Positions 16,227-25,319 are shown, numbered from the stretch's first letter. The stretch: DNA of 64,000 nt from Roseivirga sp. E12 (GCF_017592825.1 NZ_JAGFMD010000001.1:1116001-1180000); one strand, 5' to 3'. The notes: generated by a model not told the origin, from the sequence alone. Numbers and translations are program-made.

Positions 16227-17039
16227 ATGGACAGCATATATTTCAAAGTAGAAGTCAAAGACAAGGTCGCCCAAGTTTCTTTCAACAGACCGGAAAAAGC
16301 TAATGCACTCCACATGGAGGCATGGATTGAAATGCAAAGCATTTTCGAGAAGCTATCGCAAACCGATGAGGTCAGAGCAGTGATATTAGCTGGAGAGGGT
16401 ACTCACTTTTGTGCGGGAATTGACCTTGAGTTGTTAATGTCAGTGGGCAAGCTCCAGGGTGTTGCCTGCTCGGGAAAACGAAGCGAAAAAGTCCGAGCAA
16501 TGGTCTTAACCCTTCAGCAAACAATCACAGCGATTGAGAAATGTGCTAAACCCGTGCTTGCCGCCATTCATAATGGCTGCATTGGAGGTGGTGTGGACAT
16601 CGCTACTGCTTGTGATATGCGTTACTGTACCGAAGATGCCTATTTCACCATCAAAGAAATTGATTTAGGCATGGTGGCAGATATAGGGACGTTGCAGCGT
16701 CTGCCTAAAATTATATCCCCCGGAATGGCAGCCGAAATGGCCTATACCGGACGGAAAGTATTTGGCAATGAGGCTAAGGACATTGGTTTAGTAAATCATT
16801 GTTACAGTTCAAGAGACACACTAATGGAAGGTGTAATGGAAATAGCTGCTACCATTGCAAGTAAATCCCCATTGTCCATTAGAGGCACCAAAGACGTGCT
16901 TCACTACTCCAGAGAGCACTCGGTAGATGACTCACTAAATTATATGTCGACCTGGAATGCAGCTATGTTATTGTCGGATGACTTGAAAGAAGCGTTTGCT
17001 GCCACTATGGAAAAGCGCGCGCCCAAATATCAAGATTAA
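16227..17039 (+). CDS. Delta(3,5)-delta(2,4)-dienoyl-CoA isomerase (crotonase/enoyl-CoA hydratase family)
   Basis: 270 residues with the crotonase fold. The ECH1-type block IGGGVDIATACDMRYCTEDA and KEIDLGMVADIGTLQRLPK is present. D124, E144 and D152 have the same spacing as the catalytic D176/E196/D204 of the rat dienoyl-CoA isomerase. The HFCAGIDL oxyanion-hole segment is at about 60-67. The enzyme shifts double bonds during beta-oxidation of unsaturated fatty acids. The following peptidase gene starts 37 nt after its stop. A plain enoyl-CoA hydratase is less likely because of the acidic triad. Confidence 0.85.
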   Translation: MDSIYFKVEVKDKVAQVSFNRPEKANALHMEAWIEMQSIFEKLSQTDEVRAVILAGEGTHFCAGIDLELLMSVGKLQGVACSGKRSEKVRAMVLTLQQTITAIEKCAKPVLAAIHNGCIGGGVDIATACDMRYCTEDAYFTIKEIDLGMVADIGTLQRLPKIISPGMAAEMAYTGRKVFGNEAKDIGLVNHCYSSRDTLMEGVMEIAATIASKSPLSIRGTKDVLHYSREHSVDDSLNYMSTWNAAMLLSDDLKEAFAATMEKRAPKYQD

Positions 17040-17076
17040 AGACTCCGAATTACCTAACTTGATAAAAAATTATCGA

Positions 17077-18699
17077 ATGAGACGAACCCTGATTTTTGCG
17101 CTACTGCTCTCCTCCTTCACCACCTTGGCACAAGACTTTTCTCGTCAAGATTCATTACGAGGAAGCATTACTCCTGAAAGAGCTTGGTGGAATCTCACTT
17201 ATTATCATTTAGACATTGAAGTGCTTCCTGAGCAAAAAGCTATTAGAGGAACTAATACCATCCAATACAAAGTGATAGTAAGCAGTGACGAGCTCCAAGT
17301 AGACTTGCAGGCTCCGCTTAGAATTACCAAAGTCACTCAGAATGGCCGAGAACTGGACTTTCGATCGGATGGTAATGCACATTTTGTGAGGCTATGGGAG
17401 AAGCAAATGCCTGGTGAAATCTATGAAATTATAGTTCACTATCAAGGTAAGCCCAAGGAAGCAGTTCGCGCGCCATGGGATGGCGGTTTCAGTTGGAAGA
17501 AAGACTCCAATGGCGCTGACTTTATTGCCACTTCTTGTCAAGGGCTTGGTGCCTCAGTTTGGTGGCCCAATAAAGACCATATGTATGATGAAGTCGACAG
17601 CATGGATATCAGTGTGGAAGTACCGGAACACTTAACCAACGTTTCTAATGGACGTCTAGTCCGAACAGACCATCACAAAGAAAAGAAGACTAAAACCTAC
17701 CACTGGGCAGTGAAAAACCCAATCAATAATTATGGCGTCAACTTGAACATAGGTGATTATGTTAGCTGGAAAGACACCTATAAGGGAGAGAAAGGGGATT
17801 TAGATGTCACCTATTGGGCCTTGAAGGTCGATAGAAAAAAGGCCAGAAAAACGTATAAGGAAGTGCCTCGAATGTTAGCTGCCTTTGAGCATTGGTTTGG
17901 CCCTTACCCCTTTTATGAGGATGGCTATCAGCTAGTACAAGCACCCTATCTGGGCATGGAGCATCAGAGCTCTATTACTTATGGTAATGGCTTTCAAAAC
18001 GGTTATTTAGGAAGAGACCTAAGCACCACAGGCTGGGGAATGAAATTCGACTTTATCATCGTCCATGAATCTGGGCATGAGTGGTTTGCCAATAACATTA
18101 CGCATAAGGATCATGCGGATATGTGGATACACGAGAGTTTTACCAATTATTCTGAAAGCCTTTTTCTCGATTACCATTTTGGCAAAGAAGCTGGCCAAGA
18201 ATATGTGAGAGGAACTCGAACTGAAATCGGCAATAAGAAACCCATGATCGGCCCCTACGAGGTCAACTATGGAGACTACCCGATTGATGTCTACTATAAG
18301 GGTGGCAATATGCTGAATACACTCAGAACCATTATCAATGATGATGAGCAATGGCGACAGTTACTCAGGTCGCTTGGCAAGGAATTCTATCATAAAACAG
18401 TGTGGTCAGCCGATTTTGAGGCCTATATATCGAAGACCTTAGACCTGAAACTTGCACCCTTCTTTAACCAATACTTGCGCGATCCAAGGCTTCCTGTTTT
18501 TGAGTACTTTTTCAAAGATGGTAACCTCCATCACCGATGGGTCAACACCATCGACACATTCGATATGCCTCTAGACATCACAGTGAACGGCAACAAGATG
18601 CGCATTTCACCCACCGGTCGATGGCAACGAAGTGCAATGATTGGGGAAAGTCTATCCGTTGATCCTAATTACTATATCGGCATTTTGAAGAGTAGATGA
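17077..18699 (+). CDS. Exported M1 family metallopeptidase (aminopeptidase)
   Basis: 540 residues from ATG 17077, chosen because it starts a signal peptide MRRTLIFALLLSS...LAQ. An upstream in-frame start at 16996 would overlap the crotonase gene. The zinc site is HESGHEW (H330, E331, H334) with E353 eighteen residues later in WIHESFTNYSE. The substrate-recognition LGMEHQS corresponds to the GxMEN motif. The N-terminal beta domain (about 30-230) is typical of M1 enzymes. The short C-terminus lacks the large helical ERAP-type domain. It probably trims peptides in the periplasm or outside the cell. Confidence 0.9.
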   Translation: MRRTLIFALLLSSFTTLAQDFSRQDSLRGSITPERAWWNLTYYHLDIEVLPEQKAIRGTNTIQYKVIVSSDELQVDLQAPLRITKVTQNGRELDFRSDGNAHFVRLWEKQMPGEIYEIIVHYQGKPKEAVRAPWDGGFSWKKDSNGADFIATSCQGLGASVWWPNKDHMYDEVDSMDISVEVPEHLTNVSNGRLVRTDHHKEKKTKTYHWAVKNPINNYGVNLNIGDYVSWKDTYKGEKGDLDVTYWALKVDRKKARKTYKEVPRMLAAFEHWFGPYPFYEDGYQLVQAPYLGMEHQSSITYGNGFQNGYLGRDLSTTGWGMKFDFIIVHESGHEWFANNITHKDHADMWIHESFTNYSESLFLDYHFGKEAGQEYVRGTRTEIGNKKPMIGPYEVNYGDYPIDVYYKGGNMLNTLRTIINDDEQWRQLLRSLGKEFYHKTVWSADFEAYISKTLDLKLAPFFNQYLRDPRLPVFEYFFKDGNLHHRWVNTIDTFDMPLDITVNGNKMRISPTGRWQRSAMIGESLSVDPNYYIGILKSR

Positions 18700-18786
18700 C
18701 TCTCATTTCAAATCACACACACGATCATGTGATTTCATTTGTACAGGGAGATACTTACTTTAGAGATGCACAAATCACTAAAAACT

Positions 18787-19719
18787 ATGTCTCAAAAGTT
18801 TATATGCTTATGCTGCATCTCATTATTCTGCGCCACCACCCTAGCACAAAAACCACCATTGGTTGAACCAGCATATCAAGACGTGTTAAGTGGATTTCCA
18901 AACCTCAGAGATTTTACAATTTCTCAAAATGAAGATGAGGCTTATTTTACTGCTCTAAGTCCATCTGGCGAACTATCTTTTATTGTAAGAATTGACAAAC
19001 ATAACAATACCTGGACAAAAGAAATAGCCTCCTTCTCTGGTCAATACACTGACCTAGAACCATTTCTATCTGCCGATGGCTTAAAATTGTTCTATGCTTC
19101 TAACCGCCCTAAAACTGTAGGAGCACCAACAGCCGACATGGATATTTGGTATGTAACCAGAACTTCTAAAACAAGCTCATGGTCAAAACCAATTAATGCA
19201 GGTCCTAAAGTGAATACTACTGATAGCGAGTTTTATCCGGCTATTACAGATAGTGGCAATCTATATTTCACCTGTAGCAAAACAGGCTCAGAAACTCATG
19301 ATGACATCTACTTGGCCGAATGGAATGGCAAAGACTACGACACACCCATTGCACTAGGTGATGCCGTAAACTCAAAAGGCTATGAATTCAATGCCTATGT
19401 ATCACCAGATGAATCTATCATAATCTTTAGTGGCTTCGGTCGACCCGATGGAATCGGACTAGGAGACTTATACATAAGTCAGAAAAACGAAAATGGTGAA
19501 TGGACCAGGGCTAAAAACCTTGGTTCAGAAATAAACTCCGACAAACTAGACTACTGTCCATTTTTAAATGTGAAAACACGCACTTTGTACTTCACAAGCA
19601 GACGCAGCAGTGTTCTGTTAAAAAAGGGAGGCTTCGATAGTGTCGATTCATTTCTAACAGAAATCAATAAATACGAGAACGGACAAAGCAGGATATATAA
19701 GACTACTTTAAAGTGGTAA
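18787..19719 (+). CDS. Exported PD40 (TolB-like) beta-propeller protein
   Basis: 310 residues from ATG 18787, which gives MSQKFICLCCISLFCATTLAQ as signal peptide. ATG 18766 is also possible and adds seven residues. The body is built of WD40-like PD40 repeats: EPFLSADGLKLFYASNRP, DIWYVTRT, EFYPAITDSGNLYFTCS, NAYVSPDESIIIFSG and CPFLNVKTRTLYFTSRR. Such proteins occur in Bacteroidota envelopes with OmpA-like or peptidase partners. No catalytic motif is visible. The stop abuts the start of the glycosyltransferase gene, so the two may be co-transcribed. Confidence 0.75.
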   Translation: MSQKFICLCCISLFCATTLAQKPPLVEPAYQDVLSGFPNLRDFTISQNEDEAYFTALSPSGELSFIVRIDKHNNTWTKEIASFSGQYTDLEPFLSADGLKLFYASNRPKTVGAPTADMDIWYVTRTSKTSSWSKPINAGPKVNTTDSEFYPAITDSGNLYFTCSKTGSETHDDIYLAEWNGKDYDTPIALGDAVNSKGYEFNAYVSPDESIIIFSGFGRPDGIGLGDLYISQKNENGEWTRAKNLGSEINSDKLDYCPFLNVKTRTLYFTSRRSSVLLKKGGFDSVDSFLTEINKYENGQSRIYKTTLKW

Positions 19720-20730
19720 ATGACGAGTAAAACTCCTCTTTTAAGCGTTATTATGCCTGTCAAAAATCTTGACCGGTATTTAACAGACTGCCTCTCCTCT
19801 ATTGTAGATCAATCGTTCATAGATTGGGAGCTCATAATTGTCAATGATCACTCTACAGATCAAACCCTGTCTATTCTAGAGGAGTTTAGCAAAAAGGACG
19901 AACGCATTCGATACTTAACCAATACTGGAAAAGGCATCACTCCCGCCCTGCAAATTGCTATTGAAGAATGTAGTGGTGAATTCTTGACACGTTTCGATGG
20001 AGATGACCTGATGCCTGAAGGAAGACTAGAGTTGATGATCAAGGCAATAGCATCTTCGCCTCCGAAGACAATTGTCACAGGTAAAGTCAAATACTTTGGT
20101 GACCAACCTATTTCTGAAGGTTACCTCAAATATGAAGGCTGGCTAAACAAGAGGGTTGATCAACAAGACCATTGGAATTGGGTTTATCGAGAATGTGTGA
20201 TCGCTTCACCCAACTGGATGATGCGTAGGAAGGAGCTTGAAGACATTCAGCCTTTAGGAGCAATGACCTACCCAGAAGACTATAACCTAGTGCTCGAATG
20301 GTATCAGTCGGGCTTCAATGTTCGGGCTGTGGATGCCATCACCCTACATTGGCGAGAGCATGCCAAAAGAACTTCCCGAAATTCTGATTATTACAATCAA
20401 GAACACTTCTTTAAGTTGAAAATCGAGCACTTGGTAAAGCATCAATCAGGAAGTTCTGATTTGGTGCTATGGGGTACGGACACTAAGGGCAGGATATCAG
20501 CTCAGATTCTCGACCAGCTTCAAGTACCATTCCACTGGATGGGGCTGAACAAAAAAAGCAACTCAAAAGGCATCTTAGGTCACCAAGTAGTACATTATCA
20601 ATCCATCGAAAAACTCAACAAACCTAAACTGTTAATAGCTGTTTTCCCTCCTCAAAATCAAAGACTATCTTTGGAGAAATACTTGCATTCCCTAAACCTA
20701 ATCATGGGAAAGGATTACTGGTATTTATAA
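19720..20730 (+). CDS. GT2 family glycosyltransferase with extra C-terminal domain, copy 1
   Basis: 336 residues. The GT-A core is at about 1-230, with LLSVIMPVKNLDRYLTDCLSSI at the start, nucleotide-binding NDHSTDQT, and the metal-binding DGDD in TRFDGDDLMPEG. YPEDYNL corresponds to the catalytic ED region. Residues about 250-336 form an additional alpha/beta unit starting LVLWGTDTKGR, a Rossmann-like GxxxxG turn. A paralogue with the same layout is at 46772-47788. It probably transfers sugars to cell-surface glycans; donor and acceptor are unknown. Confidence 0.85.
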   Translation: MTSKTPLLSVIMPVKNLDRYLTDCLSSIVDQSFIDWELIIVNDHSTDQTLSILEEFSKKDERIRYLTNTGKGITPALQIAIEECSGEFLTRFDGDDLMPEGRLELMIKAIASSPPKTIVTGKVKYFGDQPISEGYLKYEGWLNKRVDQQDHWNWVYRECVIASPNWMMRRKELEDIQPLGAMTYPEDYNLVLEWYQSGFNVRAVDAITLHWREHAKRTSRNSDYYNQEHFFKLKIEHLVKHQSGSSDLVLWGTDTKGRISAQILDQLQVPFHWMGLNKKSNSKGILGHQVVHYQSIEKLNKPKLLIAVFPPQNQRLSLEKYLHSLNLIMGKDYWYL

Positions 20731-20740
20731 TATTAATCCC

Positions 20741-20748
20741 TACCTTTG
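20741..20748 (+). promoter_or_regulatory. -7 box upstream of prs
   Basis: TACCTTTG, a perfect TAnnTTTG, lies 19 nt before the GTG start, so the 5' leader would be only about 13 nt. It lies just past the GT2 stop and marks an independent prs promoter. Confidence 0.6.
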
Positions 20749-20767
20749 CAGCTCGATTTTAAGCACT

Positions 20768-21706
20768 GTGAAAAACAAAGCCCACGTGAACAAATTATTT
20801 GCCGGAAACGGATCATTCGATCTTGGAAAGAAAATAGGTGAATTCTATGGTCAAGGACTGGGTGCCATAGAGTTACAAAAATTCAGTGATGGTGAAATGG
20901 CTCCGTATTTTAACGAGTCAGTGAGAGGGGCAAATGTATTTTTGATTCAGTCTACCATGGCACCAAGTGACAACCTGATTGAACTTTGCCTGATGATTGA
21001 CGCTGCTAAGCGAGCAAGTGCTTACAAAGCAATTGCAGTATTGCCATACTTTGGCTATGCGCGTCAAGACAGAAAAGACAAGCCACGGATAGCCATTGGT
21101 GCTAAAATGGTTGCAAACATCTTGACTGCTGCCGGTGCAGATAGAATCATGACTTTAGACCTGCATGCAGGTCAGATTCAAGGCTTCTTCGATATTCCAG
21201 TAGATCACTTGAATGGCTCTGCCATTTTTGTGCCTTACTTGAGAAGCCTCAACCTTGACAACCTCCTCTTCGCATCGCCAGATGTCGGAGGTGTTAAAAG
21301 AACTCGATCGTTCGCACAGCACTTCAATGCTGAAATGGTTGTCATTGACAAGCATAGAAAAAAAGCTAATGAGGTTGCCGAAATGCGAATTATCGGTAGC
21401 GTTGAAGGCAAGAACGTTGTACTTGTAGATGATTTAGTTGATACCGGAGGAACACTGTGCAAGGCAGCGAAGATCATTATGGAACAGGGAGCTAAATCTG
21501 TAAGAGCTGTGTGTACACACCCAGTGCTTTCAGGCAAAGCATACGAAAACATTAATAATTCCGTCTTGGACGAATTGGTTGTATCCGATTCTATTCCATT
21601 ATCTGGAGAGTCAGATAAGATCAGAGTCTTGACAGTAGCTGAGCTTTTCGCTAAGGCTATTGACAATGTGACTTCAGACGGTTCAATCAGTCAATTATTT
21701 ATTTAA
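20768..21706 (+). CDS. prs: Ribose-phosphate pyrophosphokinase (PRPP synthetase)
   Basis: 312 residues, standard class I length. The GTG start follows a -7 box by 19 nt. Signatures are ELQKFSDGEM near the N-terminus, YFGYARQDRK (ATP site), DLHAGQIQGFFDIPVDHL (divalent-metal-binding site) and VLVDDLVDTGGTLCKAA (PRPP loop). It makes PRPP from ribose-5-phosphate and ATP for nucleotide, His and Trp synthesis. It is followed by rplY and pth, a trio conserved in many bacteria. Confidence 0.95.
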   Translation: MKNKAHVNKLFAGNGSFDLGKKIGEFYGQGLGAIELQKFSDGEMAPYFNESVRGANVFLIQSTMAPSDNLIELCLMIDAAKRASAYKAIAVLPYFGYARQDRKDKPRIAIGAKMVANILTAAGADRIMTLDLHAGQIQGFFDIPVDHLNGSAIFVPYLRSLNLDNLLFASPDVGGVKRTRSFAQHFNAEMVVIDKHRKKANEVAEMRIIGSVEGKNVVLVDDLVDTGGTLCKAAKIIMEQGAKSVRAVCTHPVLSGKAYENINNSVLDELVVSDSIPLSGESDKIRVLTVAELFAKAIDNVTSDGSISQLFI

Positions 21707-21716
21707 TATATATATC

Positions 21717-22361
21717 ATGAGAGAAGTAGAGATTATAGGGTTTAAAAGAGCAAATCTCGGTAGAGCTGAAGCAAATAAGCTTCGCGCAGAAGGACATGTT
21801 CCTGGTGTTTTATATGGTGGAGATGATTTGGTGCAGTTTTATGCGCCAGCGATTCAGTTCCGTCCTGTGTTATACACTCCGGATGCATGTTTCGTAAACA
21901 TCAACATTGAAGGAAAGATATACCGGGCTATCGTGCAAGAATCACAATGGCACCCAGTAAGTGATGTGTTGCTGCATGTTGACTTAATGGAGCTTACAGT
22001 TGGTAAAAAAGTAAAAATGGATGTTCCTGTTCTCACTGAGGGTAGTGCCCCAGGTGTAGCAAATGGTGGTTCATTGGTACTTAAAAACCCAAAACTGAAA
22101 GTATTGGCATTGCCTAAAGACATGCCGGAATCAATTACGATTGACATCTCAGAATTGAAAATGGGTAAGTCAATCAAAGTTGGATCTATTGAAACAAACA
22201 ATTTTGAAATCCTTACTAGCCCAATCGTAACGGTTGTAACAGTTGCTATTCCACGTGCCCTTAGAGGTAAGAGTGAAGAAGAACTGGAGGCCGAAGAGGC
22301 AGAAGCGGCAGCAGCAGCAGCTGAAGGTGGAGAAGCACCTGCAGAAGCAGCAGCTGAATAA
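21717..22361 (+). CDS. rplY: 50S ribosomal protein L25 / general stress protein Ctc
   Basis: 214 residues, the long CTC form. The N-terminal 5S-rRNA-binding L25 domain (about 1-90) contains GVLYGG and LHVDLMEL. The TL5-type C-terminal beta domain (about 95-185) is followed by an acidic Ala/Glu-rich tail. It binds 5S rRNA in the large subunit. It lies 10 nt after prs and is probably in the same transcript. Confidence 0.95.
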   Translation: MREVEIIGFKRANLGRAEANKLRAEGHVPGVLYGGDDLVQFYAPAIQFRPVLYTPDACFVNINIEGKIYRAIVQESQWHPVSDVLLHVDLMELTVGKKVKMDVPVLTEGSAPGVANGGSLVLKNPKLKVLALPKDMPESITIDISELKMGKSIKVGSIETNNFEILTSPIVTVVTVAIPRALRGKSEEELEAEEAEAAAAAAEGGEAPAEAAAE

Positions 22362-22385
22362 ACTAGTAAAAAACAGAATATTGGA

Positions 22386-22420
22386 AATCCTGTTCTTCAC
22401 TGAACAGGATTTTTTTATTT
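22386..22420 (+). terminator. Terminator between rplY and pth
   Basis: AATCCTGTTC/GAACAGGATT, a 10-bp perfect stem with loop TTCACT and a long T-rich tail. It ends 8 nt before pth, so pth may rely on read-through or its own promoter. Confidence 0.9.
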
Positions 22421-22427
22421 TCAGCCC

Positions 22428-22988
22428 ATGAAGTATTTAATAGTCGGTTTAGGAAACATTGGTCCAGAGTATGAATTGACTCGCCATAACATTGGTTTTC
22501 TGACCCTCGATAGGTTAGCAGATCAAAAGGGGGCCAAATTCGAAATGGATCGCCTTGCCTATCATGCTGACTTCAAATTCAAAGGACGCGCAATTCATCT
22601 TATCAAGCCTACTACTTATATGAACCTAAGTGGAAAGGCCATGAAATACTGGATGCAAGAATTAAAAGTTCCGAAAGAAAATGTACTTGTAATTGTCGAT
22701 GATATAGCCCTACCCTTTGCCAAACTTAGAATGAGAGCTAAGGGGTCTAGTGCCGGGCACAATGGTCTCAAGAACATTGAAGAACTCACCGGAGGACAAA
22801 ACTATCCCAGACTGAAGTTCGGTGTGGGTGACGACTTTTCTAAAGGTCGCCAAGTAGATTATGTGCTTAGCAATTTTACAAAGCAGGAATTTGAAGAATT
22901 GCCGTTTGCCATGGACAAGGCAATTGACATGACCTTAGGGTTTTGTACTATTGGTGTTTCTAGAACAATGACTCAATTCAACGACTAA
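22428..22988 (+). CDS. pth: Peptidyl-tRNA hydrolase
   Basis: 186 residues, typical bacterial Pth. It opens [21 protein letters not shown], with N10 and catalytic H20. [12 protein letters not shown] and [20 protein letters not shown] (catalytic Asp) follow, then [10 protein letters not shown]. It recycles peptidyl-tRNAs that drop off ribosomes. It is part of the conserved prs-rplY-pth neighbourhood. Confidence 0.95.
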   Translation: MKYLIVGLGNIGPEYELTRHNIGFLTLDRLADQKGAKFEMDRLAYHADFKFKGRAIHLIKPTTYMNLSGKAMKYWMQELKVPKENVLVIVDDIALPFAKLRMRAKGSSAGHNGLKNIEELTGGQNYPRLKFGVGDDFSKGRQVDYVLSNFTKQEFEELPFAMDKAIDMTLGFCTIGVSRTMTQFND

Positions 22989-22993
22989 TTGCT

Positions 22994-23278
22994 ATGAATC
23001 AAATCAACCTTGGTATTCAAGTAGTACCTATTCTCGATGCGGATTCAGGCTACCCAATCATTGATGCTTGCATAGGACTGATTCAAAAGTCAGGAATTAA
23101 ACATGAAGTGACTCCCTTCGAAACGGTTTTGGAAGGCAGTTATAAAGACATTATGGCGCTGGTCGATCAGGTCTATCAAATGACAAATAAATTGAGCCCA
23201 GAAACTGTCATTAACATTCGAATACATGCTAAAAAGGGCAAAGATGTTTTTGCTTCAGACAAAACGGAGAAGTTCTAA
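22994..23278 (+). CDS. Thiamine-binding protein (MTH1187/DUF77 family)
   Basis: 94 residues, 5 nt after pth. The single ferredoxin-like domain has INLGIQVVPI at the start and SGIKHEVTPFETVLEGSYKDIM in the middle. Both are diagnostic of the small thiamine-binding MTH1187/YkoF-like family. No thiamine biosynthesis or transport gene is adjacent, so its partner is unknown. Confidence 0.8.
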   Translation: MNQINLGIQVVPILDADSGYPIIDACIGLIQKSGIKHEVTPFETVLEGSYKDIMALVDQVYQMTNKLSPETVINIRIHAKKGKDVFASDKTEKF

Positions 23279-23301
23279 TATTCGATATCCTAAAAATTTA
23301 C

Positions 23302-23337
23302 ATACATAACTTTCTTATGCATAAGAAAATTATGTAT
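23302..23337 (+). promoter_or_regulatory. 36-bp near-perfect palindrome, probable PadR operator
   Basis: ATACATAACTTTCTTATG joined to CATAAGAAAATTATGTAT: 17 of 18 base pairs are symmetric about 23319/23320. It contains ACATAA...TTATGT half sites, which resemble the ATGT/ACAT sites bound by PadR dimers. It ends 9 nt before the chosen PadR start, consistent with autoregulation. Confidence 0.75.
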
Positions 23338-23346
23338 ACTTGCCGT

Positions 23347-23685
23347 ATGTCCTCGAGCAAGTTATTAAAAGGAAGTCTAGCCACAATTGTACTCAAGCTT
23401 TTGGAAGAGCATGAGAAAATGTATGGCTATGAAATCACCCAAAGGGTGAAAGAGATTACTGCTGGTGAATTCAAAATCACCGAAGGAGCCCTTTACCCTA
23501 CGCTTCATAAACTGGAAGCGGAAAACCTGCTGACCACAGAAACTCAAAAAGTGGATGGTCGCGTACGCAAGTATTATAAACTGACCAAGGAAGGCAATGC
23601 CGCTGCAGTTTCTAAAGTCGCTGAGCTCGAGGAATTTATCGTGAGTCTGCAAAAGTTACTCGACCCTAAACTCGGACTGGGATGA
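23347..23685 (+). CDS. PadR family transcriptional regulator, copy 1
   Basis: 112 residues. ATG 23347 gives MSSSKLLKGSLATIVLKLL, the normal PadR N-terminus. The earlier in-frame ATG at 23317 lies in the centre of the operator palindrome and is unlikely. The winged-helix core includes YGYEITQRVKE, ITEGALYPTLHKLEAENLL and DGRVRKYYKLTKEG. PadR proteins are small-molecule- or stress-responsive repressors. The stop overlaps the next ATG (ATGA), so it heads an operon with HAAS-like membrane genes. Confidence 0.9.
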   Translation: MSSSKLLKGSLATIVLKLLEEHEKMYGYEITQRVKEITAGEFKITEGALYPTLHKLEAENLLTTETQKVDGRVRKYYKLTKEGNAAAVSKVAELEEFIVSLQKLLDPKLGLG

Positions 23686-24371
23686 CAAAAAAGGACCAAA
23701 TAACAGTCGTTAAATACCTGAAATCCTTAGACATCAGGTCTATGGAATTCTTTGAGGAGATGTATGACCATATCCTCTCCTCCTTTCAGTCACGAAAAGA
23801 CCTAAATCAAAATATTGATGTACACCTTAGAGATGTTGTCCAACCTGGCTTTGGAGGCGCCAAGGGCATTCAAAGGGTGATGAAATCGCAGCAAAAATTA
23901 AGGCAAAAGGCCATTTTCAAAAGAGCGAAAGATCTGTTTCTATCCTACCTAATCAGTTGGCCTACTGTTTTAATCACTATGGTCATAGCACTCGTCATAT
24001 TCCAACTGAATGCATTATTCAGGCCCAAGGACGTGTTACTCATCATCATGACGACAAGTGCATTAATACCTGCGAGTATAGCGCTTGGCGGTCAAATCAA
24101 GTTTTACTTCGACTGCAAAAGACAAAACAAACCCTACTCTTCTAGCGACCTCAATAAACGGTTGTTATTGATTGCCGCCATAGGCACCAACCTGATGAAT
24201 GTCTTACTCAATGTAGTAGCAAAATTCATATGGGGCTCCCAAAAAGGTGGTTTGGAAGCTTTCTCCAGCTACTCATGGTTACAGATTACTCTTTCTGTTC
24301 TATTCGTGCTCTACGCTTTAGTGGTTATTCAATTATTAAAGGAAAAGTTTATTACCAAACTGGCCATATGA
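23682..24371 (+). CDS. PadR-linked membrane protein with HAAS-like N-terminus, gene A
   Basis: 229 residues. The N-terminal about 70 residues (QITVVKYLKSLDIRSMEF, EMYDHILSSFQ) match the cytoplasmic helical HAAS-type domain found beside PadR regulators. About four TM segments follow, near 92-113, 117-137, 155-177 and 195-217. It overlaps both neighbours by four bases, so translation is coupled. The function is probably signal sensing or partner regulation of PadR; this is inferred from family context only. Confidence 0.7.
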   Translation: MTKKDQITVVKYLKSLDIRSMEFFEEMYDHILSSFQSRKDLNQNIDVHLRDVVQPGFGGAKGIQRVMKSQQKLRQKAIFKRAKDLFLSYLISWPTVLITMVIALVIFQLNALFRPKDVLLIIMTTSALIPASIALGGQIKFYFDCKRQNKPYSSSDLNKRLLLIAAIGTNLMNVLLNVVAKFIWGSQKGGLEAFSSYSWLQITLSVLFVLYALVVIQLLKEKFITKLAI

Positions 24372-25009
24372 GATTAGCCCATTATCAAATAGAACAAATA
24401 AAAGAGTACATCAACGATCAGAATATCTGGTATGACGATGTCAGAGAAGAAATTCTCGACCATGTGGCCACTGCTGTAGAAGAACGACTGAACACGACTG
24501 ACATCAGTTTTGTAGATGCTTGTGCAGAAATGTTTAGAGAAATGGACATCAACAAGTTTCAAAGACAAAAACTGAAGTATGAGCACTTAGCCACCCTCAA
24601 AGAGGTTGGTAAGGAGATGATGACCTTCCTGACAGGAAAGAAACTGGCATTTCTAATATTAATGATCACTGCGACTTATTTCATCTTTTCCCTTTCAGTT
24701 AATCTCAGTGAGAACATCTGGTTCCTTTCAATATATGGCCCCGTGATCTTGATGATTTACTTTATTATCATTCCTACATATGCCCGTAGATTCAGAGTGC
24801 TTTACCAGAGTTACTACCTCAGCAGGATAAACGCGATATATTCCCCTTCCTTTGTCCTTATGAGTGTTTTTGGGTGGATGGAAGCATGGCTATTAAATAA
24901 CATGACAATCGCTATTATTCTCTTTACTCTTTACCACCTATTTGTTGTCTCAGGCCTTCGCATTATGCACAAAACACTTAAACAAGTAAAGGCTAATGTC
25001 ATTGTCTAA
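24368..25009 (+). CDS. PadR-linked membrane protein with HAAS-like N-terminus, gene B
   Basis: 213 residues from ATG 24368, which overlaps the previous stop (ATGA). An upstream in-frame start at 24230 would lie inside gene A. The N-terminal helical domain has YDDVREEILDHVATAVEERL, the same EILDH signature as the flanking genes. Four TM segments follow from about residue 90. It is paralogous in layout to gene A though diverged. The function is unknown. Confidence 0.7.
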   Translation: MRLAHYQIEQIKEYINDQNIWYDDVREEILDHVATAVEERLNTTDISFVDACAEMFREMDINKFQRQKLKYEHLATLKEVGKEMMTFLTGKKLAFLILMITATYFIFSLSVNLSENIWFLSIYGPVILMIYFIIIPTYARRFRVLYQSYYLSRINAIYSPSFVLMSVFGWMEAWLLNNMTIAIILFTLYHLFVVSGLRIMHKTLKQVKANVIV

Positions 25010-25169
25010 GGAGCAAATCTCTGAAATTCGAAATTTTATCCATTCTAGAGGCTTCAAACATATTGAAGTGAAAATGGAGATCTTAGATCATGCAGAGTCT
25101 TCCGTAGAAGAAAGAATGGCTCAAAACCCTCGATTACCTTTTGAAAATATCCTTATTCGTACTTCGTAA
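24996..25169 (+). pseudogene. Truncated third HAAS-like gene, N-terminal domain only
   Basis: 57 codons from an ATG inside the end of gene B. EQISEIRNFIHSRGFKHIEV and KMEILDHAESSVEERM align with the N-terminus of gene B. The frame then stops at TAA 25167 with no membrane part, and opposite-strand coding-like sequence begins at the same spot. It is most easily explained as a deletion fusion. It could still make a soluble 57-residue domain. Confidence 0.6.
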
Positions 25170-25290
25170 AAGGAAACTCCCAGTGCACATGCACTCACAA
25201 TGATGGCCGTAACTGCCGCAAAGACTTCTGTCTTAATCTTAGTTTTAAAAATTGGCATGACTAAAAAAATAGCTAATGACAATTGAACCG
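25142..25290 (-). pseudogene. Antisense remnant of a small membrane-protein gene
   Basis: On the minus strand this reads LAIFLVMPIFKTKIKTEVFA then AVTAIIVSACALGVSFYEVR, a membrane segment with no good start or downstream continuation. It meets the truncated HAAS gene tail to tail. The rest of the 25010-25319 gap shows nothing else. Confidence 0.35.
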
Positions 25291-25319
25291 AAAAACTTGA
25301 TAAGTGTTTGGCAGGAGTC

